Of a stretch of DNA of 6,272 nt, positions 1-5,928 are shown one piece after another. This DNA comes from an uncultured Oscillospiraceae bacterium. Lineage in GTDB: Bacteria; Bacillota; Clostridia; Oscillospirales; Acutalibacteraceae. A program made the position numbers and the translations under genes. The DNA lies in the NCBI GenBank assembly GCA_902495835.1, contig CABUYS010000079.1, positions 1-6,272 on the forward strand, read 5' to 3'. The notes under the pieces are model-generated. The model searched no databases and was not told the origin of the DNA. It saw only the letters and a program-made list of their open reading frames with translations. The stretch's first letter is position 1. Every line of letters begins with the position of its first letter.

Positions 1-1275
1 ATAACAGAACAAGATTTAATGGACTATTTAAGAGGAAATTTTGATGTTGGAGGTTATAGTTTTGACATTAACAAGGAGATTTTATTTCAACATTCAAAGC
101 CACACTACAGACTAAGCATACATCAAAAGAGATATAAAGCATTTGAAAGTCTCTGCGATTTATACAACCAAAAACGTGAAAGATACATAAAAAATAAAAC
201 AATACCTAATACTTTAGAGATTTATAACACACTGAAAAGTATGGAATCAAGCAATTCCGAAAATGCAACGATTTTTTTGAGTTCACAAATACAAAAAGAA
301 ATAAATTCTTTCAGAAAACTCAAGGTACAGTTTAATACCAAGTTAGAAGGAGCAAAAAGTGCTCTAGGCAAAATAAAATGGTTCAATGTAAAGGAAAAAG
401 CAAAAATAGAATCTGCTTTATTTAAAGCAAAAAAAGCTTTAAATAATTTTAAAGGTGTACGAAAAATCATAAAGGATAAAGCACAATCCGAAAATATAAT
501 TACTTCCAGTACTTTTATACATAGTATAATAAACTGCAAAGATGGAAGAATTCCGGGAACGCTCACCGGAATGTTAGGAAGCCTTGTAGCAGCAGCTTAT
601 TCTATAGAACAAAATAACCATGACGACAAATGGAAAAAACTTAGTCTAAAAGAAATGATTGAAATACAAAAACGTTTGGAAAATGGTCCAAAGGGTTATG
701 AAAATTCATTGAAATTATTCAGCAAAGGAGCTGAACTGGCAGAAAAATTTGAAAATAATAAAGATAAAACCACAAGCAATAAAGATATGAATAGTGCAAT
801 AAAAGAACTAAAACGTGAAATAGATAAATTCTTCAACGAACAATTAAAAATTCTTGAATCCAAAAAAAGAAATAGCGATATCAAATCATACGCTAAGAAA
901 CTTAAAGAATCTTTTAAAACAAAAAAATCAGAATGGGTAAATAGATATGAAGAAACATTTAATTGTGATGAAAAAAGTTTAGAAGATTTTATAGACATAT
1001 ATTTTCAGACCATATCGCTAGCCATACTAAATGGAACAAAAGGTTTGTATAGCAAATTGGATTTAACTGCTCTTATTCTTCAGGGTATATTTTGTATTGT
1101 ATCGGGTGCAGCTATGTGCATAACACCAGATATTCCTGTAGGAGTATTTATGATAGCGCTTGGAGTCGCAGAGATAATTTATTCTTTGGATGAAGAATTT
1201 AGTACTTCTTATTTTAAAGAAAATGCACGTGCATTCTCAGAAGCTGCTTCAGTAATTAAAGCAAAAGAAGAATAA
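1..1275 (+). CDS. Unrecognised helix-rich protein with C-terminal hydrophobic hairpin (5' end missing)
   Basis: I do not recognise the family. The frame is open from base 1. The first ATG, at base 19, has no Shine-Dalgarno sequence before it, so the gene probably begins upstream of the window. Counting that ATG as residue 1, residues 30-155 and 200-345 are dominated by Lys, Glu, Asn and Ser and look helical or coiled-coil. They are separated by a short Gly/Ala-rich, moderately hydrophobic stretch around 179-196 (GTLTGMLGSLVAAAY). Near the C-terminus two hydrophobic segments, about 347-369 and 373-390, flank a TPDIP turn and could form a membrane hairpin. About 28 mostly polar residues follow. 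Long amphipathic helices with a hydrophobic hairpin occur in alpha-helical pore-forming toxins and in membrane-inserted effectors, but also in many unrelated proteins; this is only a structural analogy. It stands alone on the plus strand, with a palindromic terminator candidate about 70 bases downstream and convergent to the arginine deiminase gene. The gene call is solid; the function is unknown. Confidence 0.8.
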   Translation: MTEQDLMDYLRGNFDVGGYSFDINKEILFQHSKPHYRLSIHQKRYKAFESLCDLYNQKRERYIKNKTIPNTLEIYNTLKSMESSNSENATIFLSSQIQKEINSFRKLKVQFNTKLEGAKSALGKIKWFNVKEKAKIESALFKAKKALNNFKGVRKIIKDKAQSENIITSSTFIHSIINCKDGRIPGTLTGMLGSLVAAAYSIEQNNHDDKWKKLSLKEMIEIQKRLENGPKGYENSLKLFSKGAELAEKFENNKDKTTSNKDMNSAIKELKREIDKFFNEQLKILESKKRNSDIKSYAKKLKESFKTKKSEWVNRYEETFNCDEKSLEDFIDIYFQTISLAILNGTKGLYSKLDLTALILQGIFCIVSGAAMCITPDIPVGVFMIALGVAEIIYSLDEEFSTSYFKENARAFSEAASVIKAKEE

Positions 1276-1343
1276 CAGTAAATTTAAAATAAGATAACTA
1301 AAACCACGCCTAAAAAACAAAACCCTATAAGAGCATAAAAGTG

Positions 1344-1365
1344 CCAGCCATCTTAAGATGGCTGG
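1344..1365 (+). terminator. Perfect 22-bp palindrome, probable terminator of the upstream gene
   Basis: The arm ccagccatctt is followed directly by its exact reverse complement, giving an 11-bp-arm palindrome in a very AT-rich region. In RNA this folds into a G/C-based stem with a small TTAA loop. It is followed by TTTT on the plus strand and, three bases away, TTTT on the minus strand. It lies about 70 bases after the stop of the left-hand gene. The short U-tract makes it an imperfect intrinsic terminator that could work in both directions. Confidence 0.55.
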
Positions 1366-1562
1366 TTTTCACTGCGCTTAAGCCAAAAAAGACTGATTTC
1401 TTAATAACCTTAAAAGTATCTCTTGAGATAAAAATTATACGACTTTACTTTATATTTATTAAAGCATTTATATAATCAATTTGTTTTTATATTTTAATTT
1501 TTTAGTATGCTTTCTGCAAAATGCCAAGATTATTTTAGATTTATCACATTAATTTTTGTTCG

Positions 1563-1584
1563 TAACTTAGGTTATACCAAGTTA
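1563..1584. repeat. Bulged inverted repeat between the convergent genes
   Basis: TAACTT, one unpaired A and GGT form the left arm; ACC and AAGTTA form the right arm, around a TAT centre. This makes a 9-bp stem with one bulge. Another short stem, TATGC/GCATA, follows at about 1583-1599. Neither has a clear U-tract. They may be part of the 3' processing or termination region of the arginine deiminase transcript, or simply chance structures. Confidence 0.35.
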
Positions 1585-1616
1585 TGCTACTGTCGCATAG
1601 TTTTCTATACACAAAG

Positions 1617-1637
1617 GCCGCCCGTTATACGCACGGC
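1617..1637 (-). terminator. Possible weak terminator of the arginine deiminase gene
   Basis: Read on the minus strand, GCCG and CG on the left pair with CG and CGGC on the right around a TATAA loop, with a two-base internal mismatch. The hairpin begins 10 bases after the stop codon at 1648 and is followed by CCTTTGTGT, which is only a weak U-tract. Its position and the raised local GC favour a terminator; the poor tail and the interrupted stem count against it. Confidence 0.35.
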
Positions 1638-1647
1638 TTAATAAAAT

Positions 1648-3015
1648 TTAGTTTTCTCTTAAAAGCGGCATTGACATACATCTCGGGCCGCCTCTGCCTC
1701 TGGAAAGTTCAGAACTTGGTATTCTTAAAACTGTTATACCGTAATCTTCAAGTATTTTGTTTGTTACCTCGTTACGGTCATATACAATAACCTTTCCGGG
1801 AGCTATACATAAAGTATTTGAACCATCATTCCATTGTTCGCGTTGTCCTGCAATAGAATCATCGCCTCCGCAGGGAATCAATGTTACGGAGTCAAGTTTA
1901 AGATATTTTTTCAAAATATTTTCAAGGCTGTCAAAAGATTCTTTGGCAGTGAAATCTTTGTCGGTAGCTTTTTCTGATTTATTGTCATCTCTGGAAATTT
2001 CAAATATTTTAAGACCTTTTCTTATTTCAGGATGTATTGTAAATTTATCTTTGTCAACCTGAGTAAATACAGTATCAAGGTGCATCATTGCACGGTTATG
2101 AGGAATATCAAAAGCTACTATATTTTTAACTTTGGATTTTGGGTCACTGAAAATATATTTCGCAAATTTTTCGATTGCTTCTTTTTCGGTACGCTGTGAT
2201 ATTCCCACTGCAACGGTTTCTTCGTTCAGATTTAAAATATCTCCGCCTTCGATATGATATTTCTCATTACGGTCGTAATACTTTTTTGTATCTTTATATT
2301 CGGGATGATAGTTGAAAATATATTGAGCGTATATTGTTTCTCTGTTTCTGGTAACGGAAAACATTTTATTCAGAGTTATTCCGTTTCCGACTGAAGCAAA
2401 GTTATCTCTTGTGAAATAAAGATTAGGCTCCGGGTTAGTAACTAAAGTGCTTTTATCCGCAGAAGCCCATTTTCCGGGCAAATTATTCGAAACTGACATT
2501 ATATCTTCAAGTCTGATTCCTTCCATGGTTTTTAAAATTAATTTTTTATTATCTTCTATACCATCTAAAAATTTATAAAGAACTTTATTAATGTCTTCGT
2601 CAGATTCATTTTCTTTTATGAACTGACGTATAAATTTTTCTCTTACTTTATTAGAAACACTTATTGCCTCAGCAGCAAGGTCTTCAAGATAAACGACTTC
2701 TACTCCGTTATCTTTCAAAACCTTTGCAAATTCATCGTGTTCTTTTTGAGCAATTTTCAAAAAAGGAATATCATCAAAAAGGAGATTTTCCAAAGTATCG
2801 GGAGTCAAATTAAGTAATTCTTTTCCGGGACGGTGAAGCAAAACTTTTTTCAAGGGAGCAATTTCGCTTTTAACATTAATGGCAGATTTTGAAACTGCTT
2901 TTTCCGATTCGACGGAATTACTGCAGTAAGCTACTTCTGTCGGCGCGCCGAGAACATTAGGAACAGCCAATATACATCCGCATAAAATTGATAAAAATAA
3001 CCGTGATGATTTCAT
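1648..3015 (-). CDS. arcA: Arginine deiminase with N-terminal signal peptide
   Basis: This enzyme hydrolyses L-arginine to L-citrulline and ammonia (EC 3.5.3.6). The 455-residue product has the family's guanidino-modifying fold motifs: SEIAPLKKVLLHRPGKE at about 50-66, LLFDDIPFL at 78-86, FTRD with Asp204, HIEGGD with Glu256, MHLDTVFT with His312 and Asp314, and the C-terminal SRGRGGPRCMSMPL with the catalytic Cys446. All expected active-site residues are present. The core from about residue 48 to the end is roughly 408 residues, the usual size of a whole arginine deiminase, so the first 47 residues are an addition. They read as a Sec signal peptide: a basic start (MKSSR), a hydrophobic run to about residue 23 and a likely cleavage near VLGA/PTE, then a polar linker. 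The start is supported by TAAGGAG eight bases upstream. The protein is therefore predicted to act in the periplasm or outside the cell. No arcB, arcC or antiporter gene is seen nearby. Family assignment is very secure; export is inferred from the N-terminus. Confidence 0.96.
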   Translation of the reverse strand: MKSSRLFLSILCGCILAVPNVLGAPTEVAYCSNSVESEKAVSKSAINVKSEIAPLKKVLLHRPGKELLNLTPDTLENLLFDDIPFLKIAQKEHDEFAKVLKDNGVEVVYLEDLAAEAISVSNKVREKFIRQFIKENESDEDINKVLYKFLDGIEDNKKLILKTMEGIRLEDIMSVSNNLPGKWASADKSTLVTNPEPNLYFTRDNFASVGNGITLNKMFSVTRNRETIYAQYIFNYHPEYKDTKKYYDRNEKYHIEGGDILNLNEETVAVGISQRTEKEAIEKFAKYIFSDPKSKVKNIVAFDIPHNRAMMHLDTVFTQVDKDKFTIHPEIRKGLKIFEISRDDNKSEKATDKDFTAKESFDSLENILKKYLKLDSVTLIPCGGDDSIAGQREQWNDGSNTLCIAPGKVIVYDRNEVTNKILEDYGITVLRIPSSELSRGRGGPRCMSMPLLREN

Positions 3016-3023
3016 TAAACTAA

Positions 3024-3030
3024 CTCCTTA
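3024..3030 (-). promoter_or_regulatory. Ribosome binding site of the arginine deiminase gene
   Basis: TAAGGAG lies eight bases before the ATG at 3015. It is a near-consensus Shine-Dalgarno site and fixes translation at the signal-peptide-bearing start. No comparable site precedes the point where the conserved enzyme core begins (near base 2870), and there is no ATG there. Confidence 0.8.
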
Positions 3031-3054
3031 ATATAAAATAATGTGAATAAATAA

Positions 3055-3079
3055 ATTATAGTTAATAGCGAATTGTCAA
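3055..3079 (-). promoter_or_regulatory. Candidate promoter of the arginine deiminase gene, with short spacer
   Basis: On the minus strand a perfect TTGACA (3074-3079) is followed after 13 bases by a perfect TATAAT (3055-3060). Both hexamers match the sigma-70 consensus, and transcription from this -10 would give a leader of about 33 bases including the TAAGGAG site. The 13-base spacer is well below the usual 16-18, so either only the -10 is used or the arrangement is non-standard. It separates this gene from the malic enzyme gene upstream. Confidence 0.5.
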
Positions 3080-3114
3080 GCAAGAATATTCCATGTACAA
3101 TTATGCATTTACAT

Positions 3115-3128
3115 TCAAATTAATTTGA
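3115..3128. repeat. 14-bp AT-rich perfect palindrome after the malic enzyme gene
   Basis: TCAAATTAATTTGA reads the same on both strands and abuts the stop codon of the malic enzyme gene. It is too AT-rich and lacks the U-tract for a convincing intrinsic terminator. It lies about 35 bases upstream of the candidate arginine deiminase -35 element, so a protein binding site is possible, but chance is also plausible in DNA this AT-rich. Confidence 0.35.
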
Positions 3129-4286
3129 TTAATTTTGCTCAAAAATTTTATTACTGCTTTTTATGGCTTCAGATACTTTAACGGCTACTTCTCGGTTAAC
3201 AGCGTCAGGAATAACTATTCCGTTCTTTATTTCTGATTCGGTTACCATATTTGCTATTGCATAAGCGGCATTTTTCATCATGTCTTCTGTGATGTTTTTT
3301 ATTCTAGCATCTAAAACCCCGCGGAAAATTCCAGGGAAAGCCAAAACATTGTTTATTTGATTTTTGTAATCGGAGCGTCCCGTTCCGCAAATTAAAGCTC
3401 CGCCTTTATACGCTTCTTCCGGATATATTTCAGGAACGGGATTTGCCATTGCAAAAACTATCGGTGAATTCATAAGAGCAATCATATCGGCATTTACCAA
3501 ATTACCACGTGAAACTCCGACAAACACATCCGCTCCCTCAAGAGCGTCCTTTAAGTTTCCCTTAATCCCACTTTTATTTGTAACCGAACACATATATTTT
3601 TGTTTGGAATTTAAAGTTTTATCGTTTACATCAAGAATACCATTAATGTCACAAAGTACAATATCGCCGAAATTCATATAAATCAAAAGTTCGGCAATGG
3701 CTATTCCTGCAGCTCCAGCTCCGTTTATGACTATCCTTACGGATCCAAACTTCTTTCCTGTAAATTTTAAGGAGTTAATTAATGCGGCAGCAACTACTAT
3801 AGCCGTTCCGTGCTGATCATCATGAAAAACAGGCACATCACATACTTCTTTTAGGCGTTTTTCAATTTCAAAACATCTTGGTGCGGAAATATCTTCAAGA
3901 TTAATTCCGCCAAAACTTTTTGAAATAAGTCTAACTGTTTGAACTATTTCATCAGTGTCCTGAGAATCTATACAAATAGGAAACGCATCGATATCTGCAA
4001 ATTCCTTAAACAGTGCACACTTTCCTTCCATAACAGGCATTGCAGCTTCAGGACCTATATTTCCTAAACCAAGCACAGCGCTTCCGTCGGTTACAACCGC
4101 AACCAAATTTGAGCGACGCGTTAAATCATAAGACTGACTTACATCATTTTTTATTTGAACACATGCATCAGCTACCCCCGGTGTATAAACAAGAGCCAAA
4201 TCTTCTTTGTTTTTTACCTCAAATCTAGAAATTACTTCTATTTTTCCTTTTAGCTTACGGTGAAGTTCCAATGCTTTACTTTCCAA
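3129..4286 (-). CDS. Short-type malic enzyme (malate oxidoreductase, decarboxylating)
   Basis: It oxidatively decarboxylates L-malate to pyruvate and CO2 with reduction of NAD(P) (malic enzyme family, EC 1.1.1.38-type). The 385-residue product is the short bacterial form lacking the C-terminal phosphotransacetylase-like domain. Numbering from the TTG at 4286, it shows YTPGVA at 34-39 with the probable catalytic Tyr34, LFKEFADIDAFPI with the probable catalytic Lys94, LEDISAP with metal ligands near 131-132, VFHDDQHGTA with Asp157, a Rossmann GAGAAG at 189-194 ending at an Asp near 213, and ANPVPEI at 281-287. NAD rather than NADP preference is plausible but not settled by sequence. The frame also has a TTG at 4301, but GGAGG lies inside the codons following it and exactly eight bases before the TTG at 4286, so the latter is the likely start. 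The gene begins 24 bases after the fumarase stop, implying one transcript and consecutive reactions. Cytoplasmic. Confidence 0.95.
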   Translation of the reverse strand: MESKALELHRKLKGKIEVISRFEVKNKEDLALVYTPGVADACVQIKNDVSQSYDLTRRSNLVAVVTDGSAVLGLGNIGPEAAMPVMEGKCALFKEFADIDAFPICIDSQDTDEIVQTVRLISKSFGGINLEDISAPRCFEIEKRLKEVCDVPVFHDDQHGTAIVVAAALINSLKFTGKKFGSVRIVINGAGAAGIAIAELLIYMNFGDIVLCDINGILDVNDKTLNSKQKYMCSVTNKSGIKGNLKDALEGADVFVGVSRGNLVNADMIALMNSPIVFAMANPVPEIYPEEAYKGGALICGTGRSDYKNQINNVLAFPGIFRGVLDARIKNITEDMMKNAAYAIANMVTESEIKNGIVIPDAVNREVAVKVSEAIKSSNKIFEQN

Positions 4287-4294
4287 TGTATATT

Positions 4295-4299
4295 CCTCC
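4295..4299 (-). promoter_or_regulatory. Ribosome binding site that sets the malic enzyme start
   Basis: GGAGG is followed by an eight-base spacer and then TTG at 4286. It lies between the fumarase stop codon and the malic enzyme start, so translation is initiated independently on a shared message. It overlaps the first codons of the longer alternative frame from 4301, which therefore would lack its own site. Confidence 0.75.
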
Positions 4300-4310
4300 A
4301 AAAATTTTAT

Positions 4311-5690
4311 TTAAATCATATCATAGGGGTTCAGTATCTTGTCAATTTGATCTTCGTTTAAAAAACCAAGCTCAAGTGCTGCCTGTTTTAGTGAAATGTC
4401 TTCACGGTAAGCTTTTTGGGCAATTTTACTTGATTTATCGTATCCTATTACGGAATTTAAAGCGGTTACACTCATAAGATTCCTGTTTAAATTATTTTCC
4501 ATTTTTTCTTTAACAGGTTTTATTCCTCGCACACAATTTTTTTCAAACGAAATCATACCGTCCGAAAGAAGTCTTACCGACTGAATAAAATTGTATATAC
4601 AAACAGGCATAAAAACATTGAGCTGAAAATTACCTTGTGATGCTGCCATACCTACAGCTACATCATTTGCAATAACTTGAACCGCTATCATGGTCACAGC
4701 TTCGCATTGAGTGGGATTTACTTTCCCCGGCATAATAGAACTTCCAGGTTCGTTTTGAGGAATGGTTATTTCCCCTATTCCGCAGCGAGGTCCGCTGGAC
4801 AATAAACGTATATCATTAGCGATTTTCATAAGATTAGATGCTAAAGATTTAAGAGCTCCGTGCATAAAAACAAATGCATCCATAGACGTTAAAGAATGAA
4901 ACTTATTCTTTTCGGGAACTATACGCGTTTTCAAATTTTCAGACAAAAACTTCGAAACAATTTCATCAAATCCTTTGGGAGAATTAAGTCCGGTTCCAAC
5001 TGCTGTTGCTCCCAGTGCAATTTCACGCAGTAAATAAAGGTTGTCGTTTATGTATTTTACGGGATTTTCAATCATTCCTCTCCAACCGCTTATTTCTTGA
5101 GAAAACGCTATAGGCACCGCATCTTGAAGATGGGTTCTTCCCACTTTCACTATTCCCTTATTTTCATCTTCAAGATTTTTGAGAGTATCTGCAAGTTTAT
5201 TTGCGGCAGGCAAAAGTTTAGTTTCTATTTCCATCAAAGCCGCTATCTTCATAGCCGAAGGAAAAACATCGTTTGAACTTTGCGACATATTAACGTGGTC
5301 ATTTGGATGCACAAACCCCTGAATTCCTTCATGGTTGTTACTGATTCTTGCCACAACTTCGTTTACATTCATGTTGCTTTGAGTACCGCTCCCCGTTTGC
5401 CAAACTGCAAGAGGAAAATGTTCTCTGATTTCACTGTTTAAAGCTTCATCAACCGCATTCTCTATCAGCAAATATCTCCTTTTATCGAGTTTGCCGATAC
5501 TAAAATTAGCTTGGGCACACGATTTTTTTATACTCAATAATGCTTTTATTACTTCTTCGGGAATTTTTTCAGTACCTATTCTGAAATTATTTAAACTTCT
5601 CTGTGTTTGAGCTCCCCAAAGTTTGTCCTTTTCAACTAAAACTTCCCCCAAGGAATCTTTTTCTATTCGGTATTTATCTTTTTCGTGCAT
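4311..5690 (-). CDS. fumC: Class II fumarate hydratase
   Basis: It catalyses reversible hydration of fumarate to L-malate (EC 4.2.1.2) in the cytoplasm, as an iron-independent homotetramer by family precedent. The 459-residue product is close to the usual 460-470. Numbering from the ATG at 5690, it has LWGAQTQRSL at 24-33, SGTQSNMNVNEV at 101-112, HPNDHVNMSQSSND at 128-141, GRTHLQDA with His187, and the superfamily signature GSSIMPGKVNP at 316-326, with Ser318 at the position of the proposed catalytic serine. The TQSNMN wording separates it from aspartase, which has TS at that place. An upstream ATG at 5732 would add 14 residues, but these are not conserved-looking, have no Shine-Dalgarno site and lie upstream of a TATAAT element. 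The ATG at 5690 has AAAAAGG about 11 bases upstream and starts near the expected family N-terminus. The malic enzyme gene follows after 24 bases, so the pair turns fumarate into pyruvate. Confidence 0.96.
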   Translation of the reverse strand: MHEKDKYRIEKDSLGEVLVEKDKLWGAQTQRSLNNFRIGTEKIPEEVIKALLSIKKSCAQANFSIGKLDKRRYLLIENAVDEALNSEIREHFPLAVWQTGSGTQSNMNVNEVVARISNNHEGIQGFVHPNDHVNMSQSSNDVFPSAMKIAALMEIETKLLPAANKLADTLKNLEDENKGIVKVGRTHLQDAVPIAFSQEISGWRGMIENPVKYINDNLYLLREIALGATAVGTGLNSPKGFDEIVSKFLSENLKTRIVPEKNKFHSLTSMDAFVFMHGALKSLASNLMKIANDIRLLSSGPRCGIGEITIPQNEPGSSIMPGKVNPTQCEAVTMIAVQVIANDVAVGMAASQGNFQLNVFMPVCIYNFIQSVRLLSDGMISFEKNCVRGIKPVKEKMENNLNRNLMSVTALNSVIGYDKSSKIAQKAYREDISLKQAALELGFLNEDQIDKILNPYDMI

Positions 5691-5717
5691 ATAACAACCA
5701 GCCTTTTTAAAATAAAA

Positions 5718-5723
5718 ATTATA
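5718..5723 (-). promoter_or_regulatory. Candidate -10 element of the fumC operon
   Basis: A perfect TATAAT on the minus strand lies 27 bases before the fumC start at 5690. I find no good -35 hexamer at standard distance, and such a hexamer is easy to meet by chance in this AT-rich DNA. If used, it gives a leader of about 20 bases and rules out the longer fumC start at 5732. Confidence 0.25.
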
Positions 5724-5863
5724 TTCAAGCATAAAACAATATTACATTATTTTTTAAATAAATACGATATTAAAATTTCAAATCATCAACCAAAAAGCAC
5801 TCACATATTCGATAATAAACGAAATATTCTAACTTTACAAACATAACTAATTCAATTAAAATA

Positions 5864-5891
5864 TTGACAAAACGGTAATTTTATAACTAAT
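5864..5891 (+). promoter_or_regulatory. Candidate promoter of the right-hand secreted-protein gene
   Basis: A perfect TTGACA at 5864-5869 is followed by TATAAC at 5882-5887 (12-base spacer) and by ACTAAT at 5886-5891 (16-base spacer, four of six matches to the -10 consensus). The latter fits normal spacing; the former resembles the short-spaced arrangement before the arginine deiminase gene. A start near 5898 would give a leader of about 30 bases containing the AAAGGA ribosome binding site. Confidence 0.45.
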
Positions 5892-5914
5892 GCTGTTATT
5901 AAAAATTTTAAAGA

Positions 5915-5920
5915 AAAGGA
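5915..5920 (+). promoter_or_regulatory. Ribosome binding site of the right-hand secreted-protein gene
   Basis: AAAGGA stands eight bases before the ATG at 5929. Together with the signal peptide that follows, it supports this ATG as a true gene start although no stop codon is reached inside the window. Confidence 0.7.
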
Positions 5921-5928
5921 TTTGTCAA

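Larger units (their letters stand above)
1276..1647. other. Non-coding convergent intergenic region
   Basis: This stretch lies between the stop of the left-hand gene (+) and the stop of the arginine deiminase gene (-). I see no convincing ORF with a ribosome binding site and no tRNA-like fold. It holds the 22-bp palindrome at 1344-1365, a small palindrome GCTTAAGC at 1376-1383, an inverted repeat TATCTC-TT-GAGATA at 1417-1430, a bulged hairpin at 1563-1584, and a GC-richer stem at 1617-1637. Bases 1430-1560 are plain AT-rich DNA with nothing I can name. Confidence 0.7.

Noticed and set aside
222..998. Minus-strand open frames inside the left-hand gene
   Set aside because: They are Phe/Leu/Ser-rich products expected from the complement of Lys/Glu-rich coding sequence and lack start signals.
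1376..1430. Small palindromes GCTTAAGC and TATCTC-TT-GAGATA as operators
   Set aside because: They are short and sit between convergent gene ends with no promoter to control; chance occurrence is likely.
1276..1647. tRNA, CRISPR array or insertion sequence in the non-coding stretch
   Set aside because: No cloverleaf, no regularly spaced repeats and no terminal repeats with a transposase frame can be seen.
1584..1790. Short plus-strand open frame overlapping the arginine deiminase 3' end
   Set aside because: It has no ribosome binding site, lies antisense to strongly conserved enzyme coding sequence and encodes no recognisable protein.
2974..2983. Lipoprotein signal with Cys14 in the arginine deiminase N-terminus
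   Set aside because: L-C-G-C loosely resembles a lipobox, but the hydrophobic run before it is only about seven residues and hydrophobic residues continue after it, which fits signal peptidase I better.
1648..3015. Secreted peptidylarginine deiminase of the Porphyromonas type
   Set aside because: The motifs LLHRPGKE, LLFDDIPFL, MHLDTVFT and SRGRGGPRCMSMPL are those of free-arginine deiminase, and the core length fits that family.
4311..5690. Reading the lyase as aspartase or argininosuccinate lyase
   Set aside because: The SGTQSNMN segment and HPNDHVNMSQSSND are the class II fumarase form; aspartase differs at the TQ pair and argininosuccinate lyase is more distant.
5691..5732. Longer fumC start at the ATG at 5732, adding 14 residues
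   Set aside because: No Shine-Dalgarno site precedes it, the added residues are not part of the fumarase family N-terminus, and a TATAAT lies between it and the ATG at 5690.
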